Below, in pieces: positions 49,472-63,100 of a stretch of DNA of 64,000 nt. Every line of letters begins with the position of its first letter. Position 1 is the stretch's first letter. This DNA is from Heliopora coerulea. Taxonomy: Eukaryota > Cnidaria > Anthozoa > Scleralcyonacea > Helioporidae. The notes below the pieces were generated by a model that searched no databases, was not told the DNA's origin, and saw only the letters and a program-made list of their open reading frames with translations. The stretch spans positions 1,507,501 to 1,571,500 of the forward strand of contig JASJOG010000026.1 of NCBI GenBank assembly GCA_030142905.1, read 5' to 3'. The position numbers were made by a program, and so were the translations under genes.

Positions 49472-50320
49472 AAGTGACACTAAAACCTAGTTCACACGTC
49501 GTACTTTTCATCATGACTAAAATATTACGGAAATGACCTAAATCCTTTGTTAATGGTCATTTCCAGTAAATTCCGAACGCTACACATAAATTATCTCGTA
49601 ACTCGTCGCCAAAATATGTCAGAAGCTCACCGTTTTTACATCCCCAGTCGTGGGCAGTAAAGCAAGCAAAATTTCTTCCGACGAAGAATACCTAGATTTT
49701 CTCGAAATAATAGAAATTTTGTTATGTATTAGATAACAGGAGGTAAAGTTTCGAATACACTTTAAAAACGTTACTCCGGGTTTCTTTTCAATTCTTATCA
49801 CTCGAAGTTTAAAGTTTGCATTGAAATATTAAAAAACATGACCTCCCTCCCACAGTCATTATATTAACTGTGCTAGTGATATTTTCACGCTTTCACTGTT
49901 CTTGCACTTCTTTAAGTACAAGATGTTGTTCATAAAAATATTAAACTGTGAATCATCAAATTTACCTAAGTATAAAATGGTTTAAACTCTCTTTTCACAC
50001 CCACAAAATTCAACATTTTGTAGTTGAAAAAATGGTTTTGGCTATTTTCAGCGATTGTATTCATTTAACTTAAAAAGACCTCCAACAGCCAATCCAGTGG
50101 AAACCTATTTTAGAAATTATCTAAACATAAAGCAGTTCCATAAAATAGACGACTTTAAAAGTCCTGACAAATTTTTCTTCACCTTTGAGTTGCATGTTGG
50201 CTATGTTGGTGTTCTTTTAACAAAACAATCTCATTAACTGCAGTTGTATGTGAAGTCCAATACGGTCAACGTTTCTTTGTCTTTTGGATCTCAACGGATT
50301 AATAGCAACCCAGATATAAC
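49472..50320. other. Spacer downstream of FReD gene 2; no gene seen
   Basis: AT-rich DNA between the fold-back element and duplication block 2. The open frames at 49619-49801, 50055-50237 and 50217-50549 have no domain resemblance, and the last overlaps the duplicated 3' flank of FReD gene 2. Confidence 0.45.
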
Positions 50321-50558
50321 ATTTATGTACTTCACAATTAGACGTCAGTATCGCTGTAACAAACAATTGCAATAAATTAAATTTATCTATGGTCCCATGA
50401 ACACCAACCCTAAAAAAACCATCTTCAATGTCATATGTATTTACGAAAACCCCCCTTATATTATACCCTGTGTTTGACAAGCAAAACACTGGTAGGTTGG
50501 AGCTGACCTGGGGAAAAAATGAAAAGATAAGGACAAACCAAACATGCAATTACTCTAC

Positions 50559-50598
50559 TTTATTGCCCATATTTGCTTAAAGAAAATGAATATTTATT
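50559..50598 (-). promoter_or_regulatory. Two polyadenylation signals of FReD gene 2
   Basis: Minus-strand AATAAA at 50598-50593 and 50564-50559, at the same spacing from the stop codon as in gene 1. Confidence 0.5.
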
Positions 50599-50884
50599 AA
50601 AATTAACAAAAAGCTTTCAAATGTAAGCGGTGTCGTGCAGTGTGCAATGTTGCTTCGCAGTTGAGTCTGCGAACGGTAGGGGACGATATGCAGTACAAGT
50701 GTGAAAAGAGGTAACGAATGTAAATGATAATGTCATATGTATTTGACTTATTCTGGTTCTTTTAAGGCAGTAAACTTTAAACAAACTGGAACGGAATGTT
50801 TCTTTCCGTTCACAAAAGTAAGTAAAACCTTTGTGTCATGACCATTGTGAGGTAACAGCGCTATGCACTTGTAACCTACCAAAT

Positions 50885-51147
50885 CTAAAAGTGACGAGGA
50901 CGGATTTTCATTTCGTCATTCTTGAAAGGATAGTAAGAATTATTCCAGTAATACCAGTTAATGTAGTAATTGCCGTAGTATCGACTACTACGGTACAAAC
51001 CATTCAAGTTGGAGGAATGACAGTAGTTGTACCACCAGCCACCTTTATAAGTCACAGCACAGTTTCCACCACCATATTTGTCATTATCCACGTCTTTAGT
51101 AGTAAATTTCATTCCGTTGTGAGAAGAAAGTGAAGCACTCGCATTAC
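50885..51147 (-). CDS. FReD gene 2, last exon (FReD C-terminal half)
   Basis: Acceptor TTAATTACAG then GTAATGCG, phase 1. It encodes [49 protein letters not shown], a Tyr/Asn-rich pocket ([14 protein letters not shown]) and [13 protein letters not shown]. Compared with gene 1, differences concentrate in the pocket. Confidence 0.9.
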
Positions 51148-54100
51148 CTGTAATTAAGTTATAAATACATCAACCTGGGACAGCTGAGTGAAACTTCAAG
51201 TGACTGTCTAAAAATATACGAACGAAGGACGTGATCTTCTGGGAAATTTTTAAGACTACTCAAATGGCATATTTACAAGGCTAAAATCAAAATTATATAG
51301 CAGTTACAATAAGAGATTTCAATGCGTTGTTAACTTGGATGTTTACAACTTATGTAAGTAACTTGTGAGGAAAAGTTGGGGAGCTAAAGCCCTTCCACCT
51401 CCCTGCTCCACCGTCCTTAGTTAACTGTTCTTATAAAATATACAAAGGTAGGAGAAATTCTGAACTTACATAGACAATTGTTTTGTATTTCTATCTTTTC
51501 AAAGGAAGTAAGAAGAATTCTCAGATAAAAGGGAATTTACTGGGTTTTTCCTAAAGTCTACCAATTCATTTTAGCTAACTGAAGAAGTTTGTGTTGTGAC
51601 AAATAGAGGGCCGCCAAACATTTTTTCCGACGAACATATTGTGATAGAAGATTAGGAAACGACTTTGTACAGCTCTGTTGATGCTTCAAAAACCAATGAA
51701 AGACTTTTGAAGTGATGTAACATTTAGAAAAAGGACTACCTAGCAGATGAATTTCATTTCAGCCATAATCCCAAATTATTTAGGGAAAAAACATATTAAT
51801 TTACTAAACGTTTTGCGATCATTCAAGTTACATCATTGGAGTAAAATACAGTATAAAAGACGGCTTCCACTTACGTAGGCTTAGCCATTACGTAATAAGA
51901 AGTCATAAAATAATAGGAAGTGAGAGAACAGAAGCAAAGACGAACATTAAGAGATAGAAAATGTGAAAATCAAAAATAGACGAAAAGGAAACGACCAAAT
52001 ATTATTGTTGAAAGAAGGATTAATTTTAACTTTCTTTGATGAGGACATGGAGTTGGGGATTGTCAGACCCTAAATTAGTAAAATCAGAAAACGATTTGGG
52101 ATGACCGGTTTGTTTACCAAAAGCTGAGACCCAAGACACTGGAAAGCGAAGAATGTGAGAAAGGATCTTTGCTGTGTAGGTGGAAATACTCATGTGGTCA
52201 GGGATCTGCATGTATATGTAAATGGTGGTAAGTTTCACCGATCTACAACGCGATAAATGCTGTGTTGACAAGTGAATTTTGTAAACAACGTGGGATCTGA
52301 GGTACACAGGGATATAGTCTTTGAAACGAAAACAGTTAGATTAAGGAATAGTGGGTCGAAAAATAGCAGCAAGTTCAATGCGTGTGTGGGTCGAGAAAAT
52401 AATTTAGCCATACGTTGACGATACTAAAGTATGTGATTGCCTGTGAAAGGTAAAAGAATCGAAAACGGTGATTTAGGAACTTTTTTCCCCTTTGCAGCCG
52501 ATCACATAATTTAGATTCGAAAAGAAATTACTGATTTATTTTCTTCGGTATAGCCCCACATTAAGCTTTCCTAACCAAATCTTTTTTTCTATACATCTAG
52601 GTACCAAAATGTGAAAAGCTCCTGCTTGGAATGGCTCAATCACCTATATTTTATTACTTTCTTTTATCATTATTTTAATGAAAGAGTTTTCCCCTATAAC
52701 ACTTTATTAAATCTAAAAACAATATTTATTAAAAGTTAGTAACAACACTCATCACAATCATAAGCGCTACATGGACGCTGAATAGAAATACAGGTGTGCC
52801 ACACATATACTGTAAGCGTAGAACCTGATTTTAGAACTTTGGTTTTCTACTAATAGTTTTGTCAAGAAAAGGTAATTTTGTTAAGAAAAAGAGTGAAAAA
52901 TATAAAATGTTGGTGTTATTAAAGCTTGGTTTCTCATTTGATCTTAACGATTGGAAATTTGTGTCACGAAAAGAAAATGAAAGAGTTTGCCCCTATAACA
53001 CTTTCTTTTTCCGTAAAACAATATTTTTTTGAAGTCACCAACAACACTCATCACAATCATGAACGCTCCATGAACGCTGAATGAAAATACAGGTGTGCCA
53101 CACATATACTGTAAGCGTAGAACCTGATTCTAGGATTTTGGTCTTCTACCAATAGTTTTGTCAAGAAAAGGTAATTTTTTTAAGTAAAAAAGTATAAAAT
53201 ATAAAATGTTGGTGTTATTAAAGCTTGTTTTCTCATTTGATCTTAACGATTGGAAATTTGTGACGCGAAAAGAGTGTAAATTAATACGTTAATACATCCG
53301 AAAATAATTTACCAGTATGGATCCCTTACACTCCTTACCCACGCCTATGATACTAACCTCCCATTATTTTTTTTTGTTTCTCTTTACCGGTTAGTTTCGT
53401 TTATCCGAAAGGTTTGCACTTACCTGAATAATTTCCAACTGTTAATTCGTACTTCTCCATCTCATTCGACACTGCAAATGTGTTGTAGACAGCGTAACGT
53501 GTCTCGTCATCGAAGTCTCCAAGATCAACTCTCAGAACATTTTGCCCGCTTTTTGATAGTCGATTGATCTTATCCAGTCCAAGCCAGAATTCGCCGCTCA
53601 GATTACCAAACCCGTTTTTATAATCTGTCCAGTTACGATAAAAGTCAACACTTCCATCCATTCGTCTTTGAAAAACAGTCCAACCTCCTCCATCAGTTGT
53701 CATGTCACACCAAACATCAAATGTTCCCAGTCCATCTGGATTAATTGTGTAGGTGCCATTCAGTCTTTTTCCGTTTTTGTACCAATCAGCACAACTTTCT
53801 GGTGCTGTAAGAAAGTGGTTTTATGTCATTAACAAATTTTATTCGTTTAAATAAAACCGTTAAGGTGTCCGTTCTGGACACAGACCAAGTACATTAAGGT
53901 TCACATGGTGATTCCATAAGCAATATTTCATTGGATAGCAGAGTACAACTCAAACGAATATTCTACTAACGAATTTTTTAATAGATTACTCCTTTCAATC
54001 GAGCTTTATTTTAGGGATGTTTTAAAGTGAAAAGAAAAAATAAACGAGACAATTTGCTCAGATCGGATCCTTGATTCCTGATAGTTTCATTTAGACTAGT

Positions 54101-57100
54101 GTGAGATAATAAGACAACAAGATACCTGTTAACGTAACAAGTTTCTCAAAACATCATTTTGCTATATAATACTTCAGAAGACTTATTTGTATCGTCGTTT
54201 ACATCGATTGTTTTGATCCTTTTCAGTTTTTGCTTCAAAGAAAATTATTTTATCTTTCTTTACTGTTTTTCAAGGAAAGACTACCATATCTATCCTCGAT
54301 ATGATAGTATAGAGTTGAACGTAGCTTGCCAATACAGAACGGGAACTCCAAAAACTGAAAACATATTTAATGCGGTTCCATCTTTCGACAAAGTTTTGGT
54401 CATCGTCAGGAATGAGACTGCTAATGATGTTACAGCAATATTTATAAGGAAAAGGGGGAGGAATTAAATGTCAATTAGTGGAATATGACTAAATCTTTCG
54501 AAGATTTTGCACCTTAGTTGAATTCCGGTTGTTGTCAAAATTGATATTCGGAAAAGTTTCCAAGAGAAAAGCTTTTCACTTACGATGTCTGTTCTCCAAA
54601 AGCTTTACTTTCTTCTTCAATTCGGCATAAGCTTTGTAAATGTAAAATAAAGTGTAAAACAGTAGAAGAGCATTAAAGAAATGTCATAGATAAAATATAA
54701 TCTAAGGAGAATCCCCATAGTTTCTTCTTTTTATCTTAAAACGTTCTTGAAAATCGTCCTAGATGAAAAAACATCAATAGACATCACTAATTTTAATCGA
54801 AACTTTTAACGAATTTTAAGCCTTCTCAGAGTTGTCATAGCAACGTTACGTCGGCTTTTAAAACGATAAAAGTATAAAAGCTCTTTTAGCTATTGTAACT
54901 CGTAAAAAAAGTCAGTAATCAAAAGGACGATTTTCCACTGTTTTGAACTCTTGGCGAAAATTACCAACGAACGATTTTTGTCATTGAAAGTGAAGTATTA
55001 TTCAAAAATTCCATAAAAGTTGCTAATGTCAAGATATCTATAATGGCAATTTGTGGTGGTGCAAATTCGGTGTTAGGTCATCGAAGAAAATTTTGAGAAA
55101 AAGGTCAAGTAATGTACATTTTTAGCTTCGTGTAATAGGTGAAAACTACTACAAAAAATAGAAACTATAATAAACGAACAGCGTAGGCGAGGACAAAATT
55201 TACAAACGGGAGGGAACCAACTTAACTATTTCATGAAATAGCAGTTTCTGAGAAGATTATATCTAAATCCTCACCTGCAGCCATTTGAGTTATATTCTTC
55301 TGTTCATTCTTTAAAATGCTTGTCAAATCTTTATTCTGTTAAAAAATTAAAGTTTCTTTCAGTGAGTCAGTGCTTTTTGCAATTAAGTTATTGTGTTTGA
55401 AGATTCATTTGTTTTATGTAAGTTTTATTCAACTATGTTAAATCGATAACATTCTTGAAGGTAAACAGACAGCATTACAAAGTAGGATATGCAAAAACCT
55501 TTTTTTCTTGTTTGATGATTCGTTGATCTAGTTTGTTTATCTGTTTTTCTTGTTTATTGATTTGTTTTTCCTGTTCATCAATCTGTTTTTCTTCCCCAAG
55601 AGCTTCCCAGGTTTGTCCATTAGACACGTAAAGTTTTGAGTTATCTTCCTGGTAAGACATCAGACCTTTTACTAAAGGAATATTATCAAGGCCTGACTTG
55701 TTGGCCACTTGAACAACCTAAAATATTAAGACAAAGAGATAGAGATAATTTAACAAGTCGTGTTTTAAAACTGGTCATACATACACGTCGGCATACTATC
55801 AAGTTAAAAAAAAATTAATGGTTCCCACAATTTTTTAGTATTTTGGTTAAGCTGCCCCTCCAAAGAAAAAATCGCGGCAGTGATGCTGCGATCTAATGCA
55901 ATTTTTAATCTGTTTAAAAACCCTTTTCAATCGGGGAATGGCGTTGTCTGAAGAAATCCAATTTAATTCCTTTCAGAGATATTCAGGTTTTTGAAAAATG
56001 TTAATTAGACGATTTATTACCTGATCGACTTTTCACAGAAGAAATAGAAGACAAAATGCACTTGTCAAAAGAATAACAGGGGAAGAATAACAAGCCAAAA
56101 GCTTCGAAAGTTTTTGCACGTATGGTATCAAAGAACATTGACTATTTCGTGCACCTTATGCTGTTTACATGAAAGCTGCTTGGTTTAGACCCATTTTAAT
56201 TTAATGCAAGAATTTCTTATTCCTGTTTCTTTACGAAAAAGAAGATGATTTAAACATACAACACCACCACATGTATGTATAATTTTTTTTTTTTTTATGA
56301 GCGACAGTAAACAATGTTTGAAAACGAAGAAGCAAACAAATTCATTTTATAAAAAAATGAAGCCTGAGCTCGCATTGCAACGACATAATATTCATAAAGA
56401 TGATTATTTCTCTAAATAGTATCCATATCTAATGTTTCAATGCGTTCCACTTTCTATTTCCAGTGATATTTTGTTTCGAAAGTATTTTGCATATGATGTC
56501 ATCACAACGACCAAATTAATGTTTTTAGAAAACTTGAATAATTCAAAATAAAAAAGATGGAGATATAAACAAAGCAAGAACATCATTATTCCTCATTCGT
56601 AAATAATTTTCATCTGAGAAAAAAGTTGGTTGGACGATTTTTCCATCGGAGAAGCACTTTAAACACATTAGTTTTGACAGTTTCGTTGAAATTTTTGTAA
56701 CACGAGCCAAATTGAACATTTTCTGTGCTTGTTTTCTTTCAAATGGCTGAAATACTGACAAAAAAATCTTAATGCATTGGACCCTTTCATGTATACCGTT
56801 GTCTTACAATAAAAACAAATTATAGCAAAAGAACTACGAAAAGAAGAAACTAAAAGTCACACCCCAGCTGGTATTAGAGCACGAAATCTGTCATCTGAAT
56901 TTAAAGTTCTGTGTACAAAAGGAGTGACAATTTAGCGACTAAACAGGATGTTTTCTATCGCATATTGTGTCCCAATGGCATCCCATTGTAGATTATATAC
57001 AACTCGAATACAAACTTTGTATTGTGCTGACAATAGGTAATCAAGTCAAACAAATGAAACCGGTTTTCTCCCGAGAAGTACGTTAGAGTGTTTCTGTCAT

Positions 57101-60100
57101 TTTAAAAATATTGTTTTCAAATGTCATTTTCATTAATTTAAAATATGATAAAAGTATTTATGACTTCTGTAACTGTAAAATACTTTTGTCATCAGCAAGA
57201 CATGCCGCAGAAGTTAAGCAAAATCGCTTACGGGGTTAGCTGATGAATGGAGAATTCGTCACAAGTTTACAAGTAGGAATATTAAAATGATTTTCCGGCG
57301 TTTACGGAGACACACTTTCATCATAAGTGGAACATATCTTGGTCATCATTTATGTAGGTATGAGAGTTGATTCTTAGTGTTAGAAGTACTAAACGCTGAC
57401 ATATATTATATAGATATTTACTACAAGGACAAATGTTTAGCCATTTCATCAGACTATTTGATTTTAACGTACCATTCAGCAGAATATTTAATAATCTTGT
57501 AGTTATAACACTGAAATGTTTCTCGACTAAGACTAAATGACACTTGTTTTGTTTACATATTCGTGACTGACGATGATTACTTTACTATTTTACTCTGGCT
57601 ACCGTGAGACGACTTTACTCGTTAAGGGAGGCCTCTGGTAATAAAAGTGTGCAAAAATTTCAATCACTATTTAAAAAAGTTTAGTTACCTTTTTTAGATT
57701 GGCTCAAGAGGCAATATAAACTAGAAAGAACCAATCACCAGAAAATTGAAGGACCCTTTAGCGTGACTATTGGCTCTTCGACCATATTTTTACAGATTTA
57801 AATGGTACGTTAGTACATACTGCTTAGACCTACTTCTAAGATATTTTATTTAATCACTTACCCCATCAACAAGGTTTGCCACGCCTTTCTTCTTACAAGA
57901 TCCCTGGATTAAATGTCAAGAAATATCAACATGTAAATTTTGGAAACATGATGAATCAACTGGCAGAATAAAAATCCATTTGGCACCAACCTTCTTCAGA
58001 AAGCCTGTCTTGGGGTCGATGAAATGTGTTTCCAAGTGACCTTGGCGTGTTTGTACAATGTACTCCATGCATTTTTTCCAGAATGGTTCTTCCGGAACAG
58101 AAGAACGGATCCAAAACCATGCATGAGCTTTCTTCGAAACCGTTCCTCCATTGATACTGCGACATCCCGGAGAACAAAAATCACCAACAGCTCCTTTCGG
58201 TCCAAAACAAGCACAGCACTAGAATATGGAATGATGGATAGTTGTAAATTTCTCCTGTTGTTATTATTATTATCAAATCACTAGTTTCATCAAGTTAAGT
58301 TTACGGCGGACATTACAAGAAACTAAGGAGAGAATTATATGCTCTTCAGATTTTAATTGGATTTATAGCATGGCTAAAAATGTTCACTGACGAATTTATT
58401 CTAAATTAGTTTGGATACTGATTTTTCGCCCGGTTAGTCAGGGCTCAGATTTTATAAATGAAGGAAATTTTCGAGGGTCAGAATCTTATATTTTGAGATC
58501 CAACCGCGAGCAGCTGTGAAAAGTGTAACCCTTTAGCCTGTTATTTGGTACCGAAGCCGAGACCGTGAGAATCTAGTGCGGGGCGTGCCAACTGAGCTCC
58601 GAAGGTCATTGCCAAGACCTTAGCCACGAGTTCTGTATTTACATGGCGGCAATGTGGCTGAAGATAAGCGTATATGAAACAAATATTTGGCATTTACAGT
58701 ACTAGATCACATGATATGGAATTATAAATGAACCAAATTTTTGAATTGTCCCGTTTGCGTATCAGATACGATTATGACACTTTAAAATTTCCTTCATCAT
58801 AAAAATATACAAATTACATTTCATGTGATCGAGTGTAAATGCCAAATATCTGGCCTCGGTTGTGCCACGTATAATTTAGAGTATAAATTCGTGAAAAGCC
58901 TTGTTCTTCTTTTCAGCGGCCAATTTTATATTTCATCCATCCAAATAGCACAATTATCCAATCGATAACGTAATATTTGTCAAATAAAATTTACCTTCGC
59001 TTATCCAAAGTATGAATGGCGTCGTTCACTCATTACGAATTACAGACTGTTCAGGGACCAGGTGCGCATTGCCCTGAGAAAGAAGCTTTTCCGTGTATTT
59101 TTCAAATATCGCGCTAACAGACTCGAAGTTCGCTCTCCTCAACTGAAGATATTATTCGATTTTTAATGACATCTAAAAGAATGGTTAAGCCATTTTAACC
59201 ATTCCATAGGTATCTGAAGTCTCAAATATAGGTATCTAAAAACACTTGGCAATCTGTCAATCTGTAAGGGTACTTGTTATCAGTAATAGAGAGGAAAGTA
59301 ACATGTTAGAAAATGTTCTTCTCATTAAGTGACAAATAAATTGAAGAAAGAGCCTGTAGTGTAGCCAAGATTTTGATAAGAGAATGAACCAAGGGATGGC
59401 GTGAGGACTTCCCCGACGCAGGGGCTAACGTCACCGACAGGGGGGGCTAAACGAGCGTGGCCAGGACTATGCCCCTTGATGATTTCCCTATTTGAAGGTC
59501 GAAAACATCGTGCTATTTTTCGCAAGAATAATCGCAACAACTTACTAGAGACAGTTAACTTTTAAATTTGACTTAAAGAGAAGAGTCAATTATTATTCTT
59601 GGTTAAATCAATAACTCATAGTTTGAACGATATATAAATGTGTTATTATCCGTGAAAATTCCCCGATGAATTGTTAATTTCTCCGTTTTTTGCCCGCGTG
59701 TTTTATGCGTGATTTCACTTGATACACCCCAACTCCCACCACAATGTTGATTTCTCACAAGATACCATCCAGTAGCAGTAGCTTGGGGGGGGGGAGGGGA
59801 GCTTGGGAAACATGACTTCCATTAAAATCCAAAAATTCGCGAAATATTGGAGCCTTTGCAGTTTTCGGGATTTTAAAAAGTTGAAAGCATTCGCAAAGAG
59901 ATTGATGGATATTTCGAAATTATTGGGAAAAAGTAGGAGTTGCTAAAATTCTCCTGGACGAGCACAAATATCTGCGATATTTGGACAGAAAGCTTTTGTA
60001 CTCTAACACAACGAGTTTGAGGAGTTTTTATAACCTAATTAACTCCGCAGTCCGGAATTGTTTCAAGTTGTGGAAGTTCTGTTGTTTTCACCTTTCAATA

Positions 60101-63100
60101 AGAAATGTGAACTTTGTTTTTATTGAATAATAAACTATCTATTAAGGTATGTTTTTATTGGTTGAACGTTTACCTATTTCACCATGATCATTGTTTGGAG
60201 CGTGTACTGAATTCTTTTCAGTTAACGATTGGAAAAGACATTGATACAATAATTCTTCGTTTCTACCCGATTACTTTCTTTTATTGTTTATAGTTTAGCA
60301 CAAATGTCGAGATCACCTACTTAAAGAATCCTTTTACTCTAAAGATGTTGAGAAATTAGAGACGAAACGTCAGTCAAATTAAAGTTTCATTTCATTATTA
60401 ATGCCTCTATTATTAAAAGTCCACATGATATTTTTTAGCTGACATAACTATTCCTCTCGGGATTGCGGTTTCCGCCGGGTTGTTTATTGGTAGAAAACTG
60501 AAAAGGTTGATTATTGTTCTGAAAGCAGTGATTAAAGCCCTATGATATTAACTGGAAAGAACCTAAGAAGTATGTTCGATAAGAAGGATAGCAATCCTTA
60601 AGTCCCAACGTTTCCAGTGCTTGAGTGTCTTTTTTGTTCTAACCATTTGTCCTCAAGAAATCTTTCATACTCCACTTTCTTCATCAAAGACACCAAGGAT
60701 CACCGCGCACTGTGATGAACTTCATCTGCATCACATGTATGTACATATGTAAGTATGTATGTATATTTGTATGTATGTATGTATGTATGTATGTATGTAT
60801 GTATATATGTATGTATATAGGTATGCAAACACGTATGTAAGACATCTCTTCACTCGCTTCGAAACTGCATGAAATATCGTAAACAGTGTATGCTAAGTCT
60901 GTTTATCTTACCTTTGCATGCTCACATCCGATAAAAGCTGCAGAGTTGTGGATAATACCAGACCTGTTTGAATTCGTACTGTAGCTATTGAGAGAAACGC
61001 ATAAATTATAGATAAACATCTAAAATTAGTAAACAAATCATGAAAAAAATTCTGAAGAAATTAATATTTATTAAGTGCCTCCAAATATTATGGAGAACTG
61101 TTAAATACAATACCACTTCTGTATCACAATTTCAGACATTAATGTTTTATTAATCAATTCTGTATCACAAGACACTGATGCTTTGAAGATTTTTTTTTTC
61201 TAATTTTTCCTGTCTTCCAAAAACAGTTTTAGAGACTTCCAGAACTTAATTCGTTTCAAAAAAGTTTTATAATGTATATATCGATGGCTGACAACCATTC
61301 TATTTAAAAATATTACATATACATAAAATTATATGTATATACACGTATACATTACATATATTCATCTGTGCCTGCATATATACATACATGAGAATCAAGA
61401 TTAAACTCTAATTCAAAATTTAATTGAATTTGAGATGGCCAAGGGGAAAAGTAGGGATAGTCTTCTTAGGTGAGATACAAAATGCGGACATTTAAAGGGG
61501 AGTAAGATTCCTCTAATTTTAAATTTTCATCCAGCGTTGTCGGGAGTGAGGAGTATTACTTGTATCAGGGGACATGAAAAAGGTGTTGGGGCAAAGACCT
61601 ATGGTTACTTACAGAAGGCAGAAAAAAACTTAAAGATGAGCTTGTAGGATCTAAACTTAAAGGAGACAGTAATGAAGACAGGAGGATGAAGAGGTGTGGA
61701 AAAAGATGCCAAATTTGTAAATATGTCGAGGAAGGATGTACATTAGAGGAAAGGGGACGTACTTACCATATAAATTTTTCATTTGATTGTGATTCGGTGG
61801 GAGTTCTTTACTTTTGATAAGATGTAGAAAATGTCGAAAGATTTATGTGGGGGAGTACTTTAACGTGATCCCGAAAGAGACTTCGCAATCACAAGAGTAG
61901 TTTTAATAGATTTAGTGAGAGGCAAAGAAGAATTGCGGGTGAACGTTTGTATGCACGACTTTCTTCGCGAACTAACGTATTAAGTGATTTGCTTTTTAAG
62001 CCGTTCAAAAAACTCGCAGTACGTCCTTTATCGAATCTAAAACACTTGGTAATCGCATTCTGTTTTATATAACCGATAAATCACTCCTCGGTTTTTAAAC
62101 ATCACTTAAAATTCATTTAACATATATTATAATATCATACCTAAACGATCCAAAGTTATCGTATTGAATGTCAGGCATTCCTGGAATTAAGGCAAATCCT
62201 TCTTTACACTTTTGTTTAAGACACTTGTTCAGCCGTTTCTATAAATATGATTAATTGGAAAGCACAGTTTTAATGCCGTATTCTATGAGAACAACCGTGT
62301 TCGGCTACTGTAAATTAACTGCTCCAAGTGAAACAAGTCTAATAAAGCGAGTAGTCTCTACGACACATCAAAACCAAGTTCTATAACAACGCATGTCTGT
62401 CAATATGAATTTAAATAAAGGAAAACGAATTGCTATGGCATTATTTGAATGCCCGACAGGGAACCTGGGCTCATCGGAGCAATCCGGGATTGGGTGATGT
62501 TTGCAGGATTTTGCCATATTTCTTCAGCAACAGAATATTATTTAGAATTAAATCACTGCTATGACGTTAGAGTCAGAACAATTTGTGACTGATATGTTGT
62601 TGAAAGGCGTCAAAGAGGATTTTAAGTGGAAAAATCTCGATACGAAAAGCAATTGATTTCATCTTAAACTGGAATCAACAGAATAGTAATTGACATTATA
62701 CAAAGGTAAACAGCGTTGCTTAGGTGAGTCACAGAAACGTCTTTCGCGTTACTGATTGATCTGTATCTCGGGTTTATCTGGATTGGTTACGTTGAAAATT
62801 TAACACATAATGTTTTATGTTTTCATTTTATGAATTTCTCATGCATGGTTTGAAAACCATGGAGGTTTAAATGTTGAACTTTTAAAGTTTGCTAGTCTAA
62901 GTCAAAAATTCCGCTGAGCTCAATAAATTCATTATATATCTCCTGGTTCTGAATCAATCTCATGGTATTTTATGTCATAAACACTAAAAGGTTCAGTCAT
63001 GTTCAGTCATTTGAAGGTTAATTCTGCTGAGAATCAATTTTTTACTAGCAAAAATGACCGTACGTGCATGGATTACTTTCACGTAATATTTTTTCTGAAT

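Larger units (their letters stand above)
50321..51330 (-). repeat. Segmental duplication block 2 (FReD last exon plus flanks)
   Basis: Counterpart of 40816-41850 in the same orientation, again with the terminal FReD exon, two AATAAA signals and part of the intron. This copy is not bracketed by the MITE-like repeat. By hand comparison the 3' flank differs at roughly one base in ten, while the pocket-coding stretch differs at roughly one in four. Confidence 0.85.
58219..60911. other. Intron of FReD gene 2 with repeat fragments
   Basis: Contains an inverted-repeat element (58681-58850), a G-rich run near 59785-59800, a PLE-type end motif (60339-60385) and a TATG microsatellite (60736-60838). 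The open frame at 59325-59540 minus has no recognisable domain. Confidence 0.5.

Noticed and set aside
50831..51133. 100-residue plus frame opposite the FReD last exon, with a similar one at 41399-41638
   Set aside because: Antisense shadows of the two duplicated FReD exons; the apparent conservation between them comes from the minus-strand coding.
59325..59540. 71-residue minus frame with Pro/Gly-rich middle
   Set aside because: No recognisable domain and no splice sites fitting the surrounding gene.
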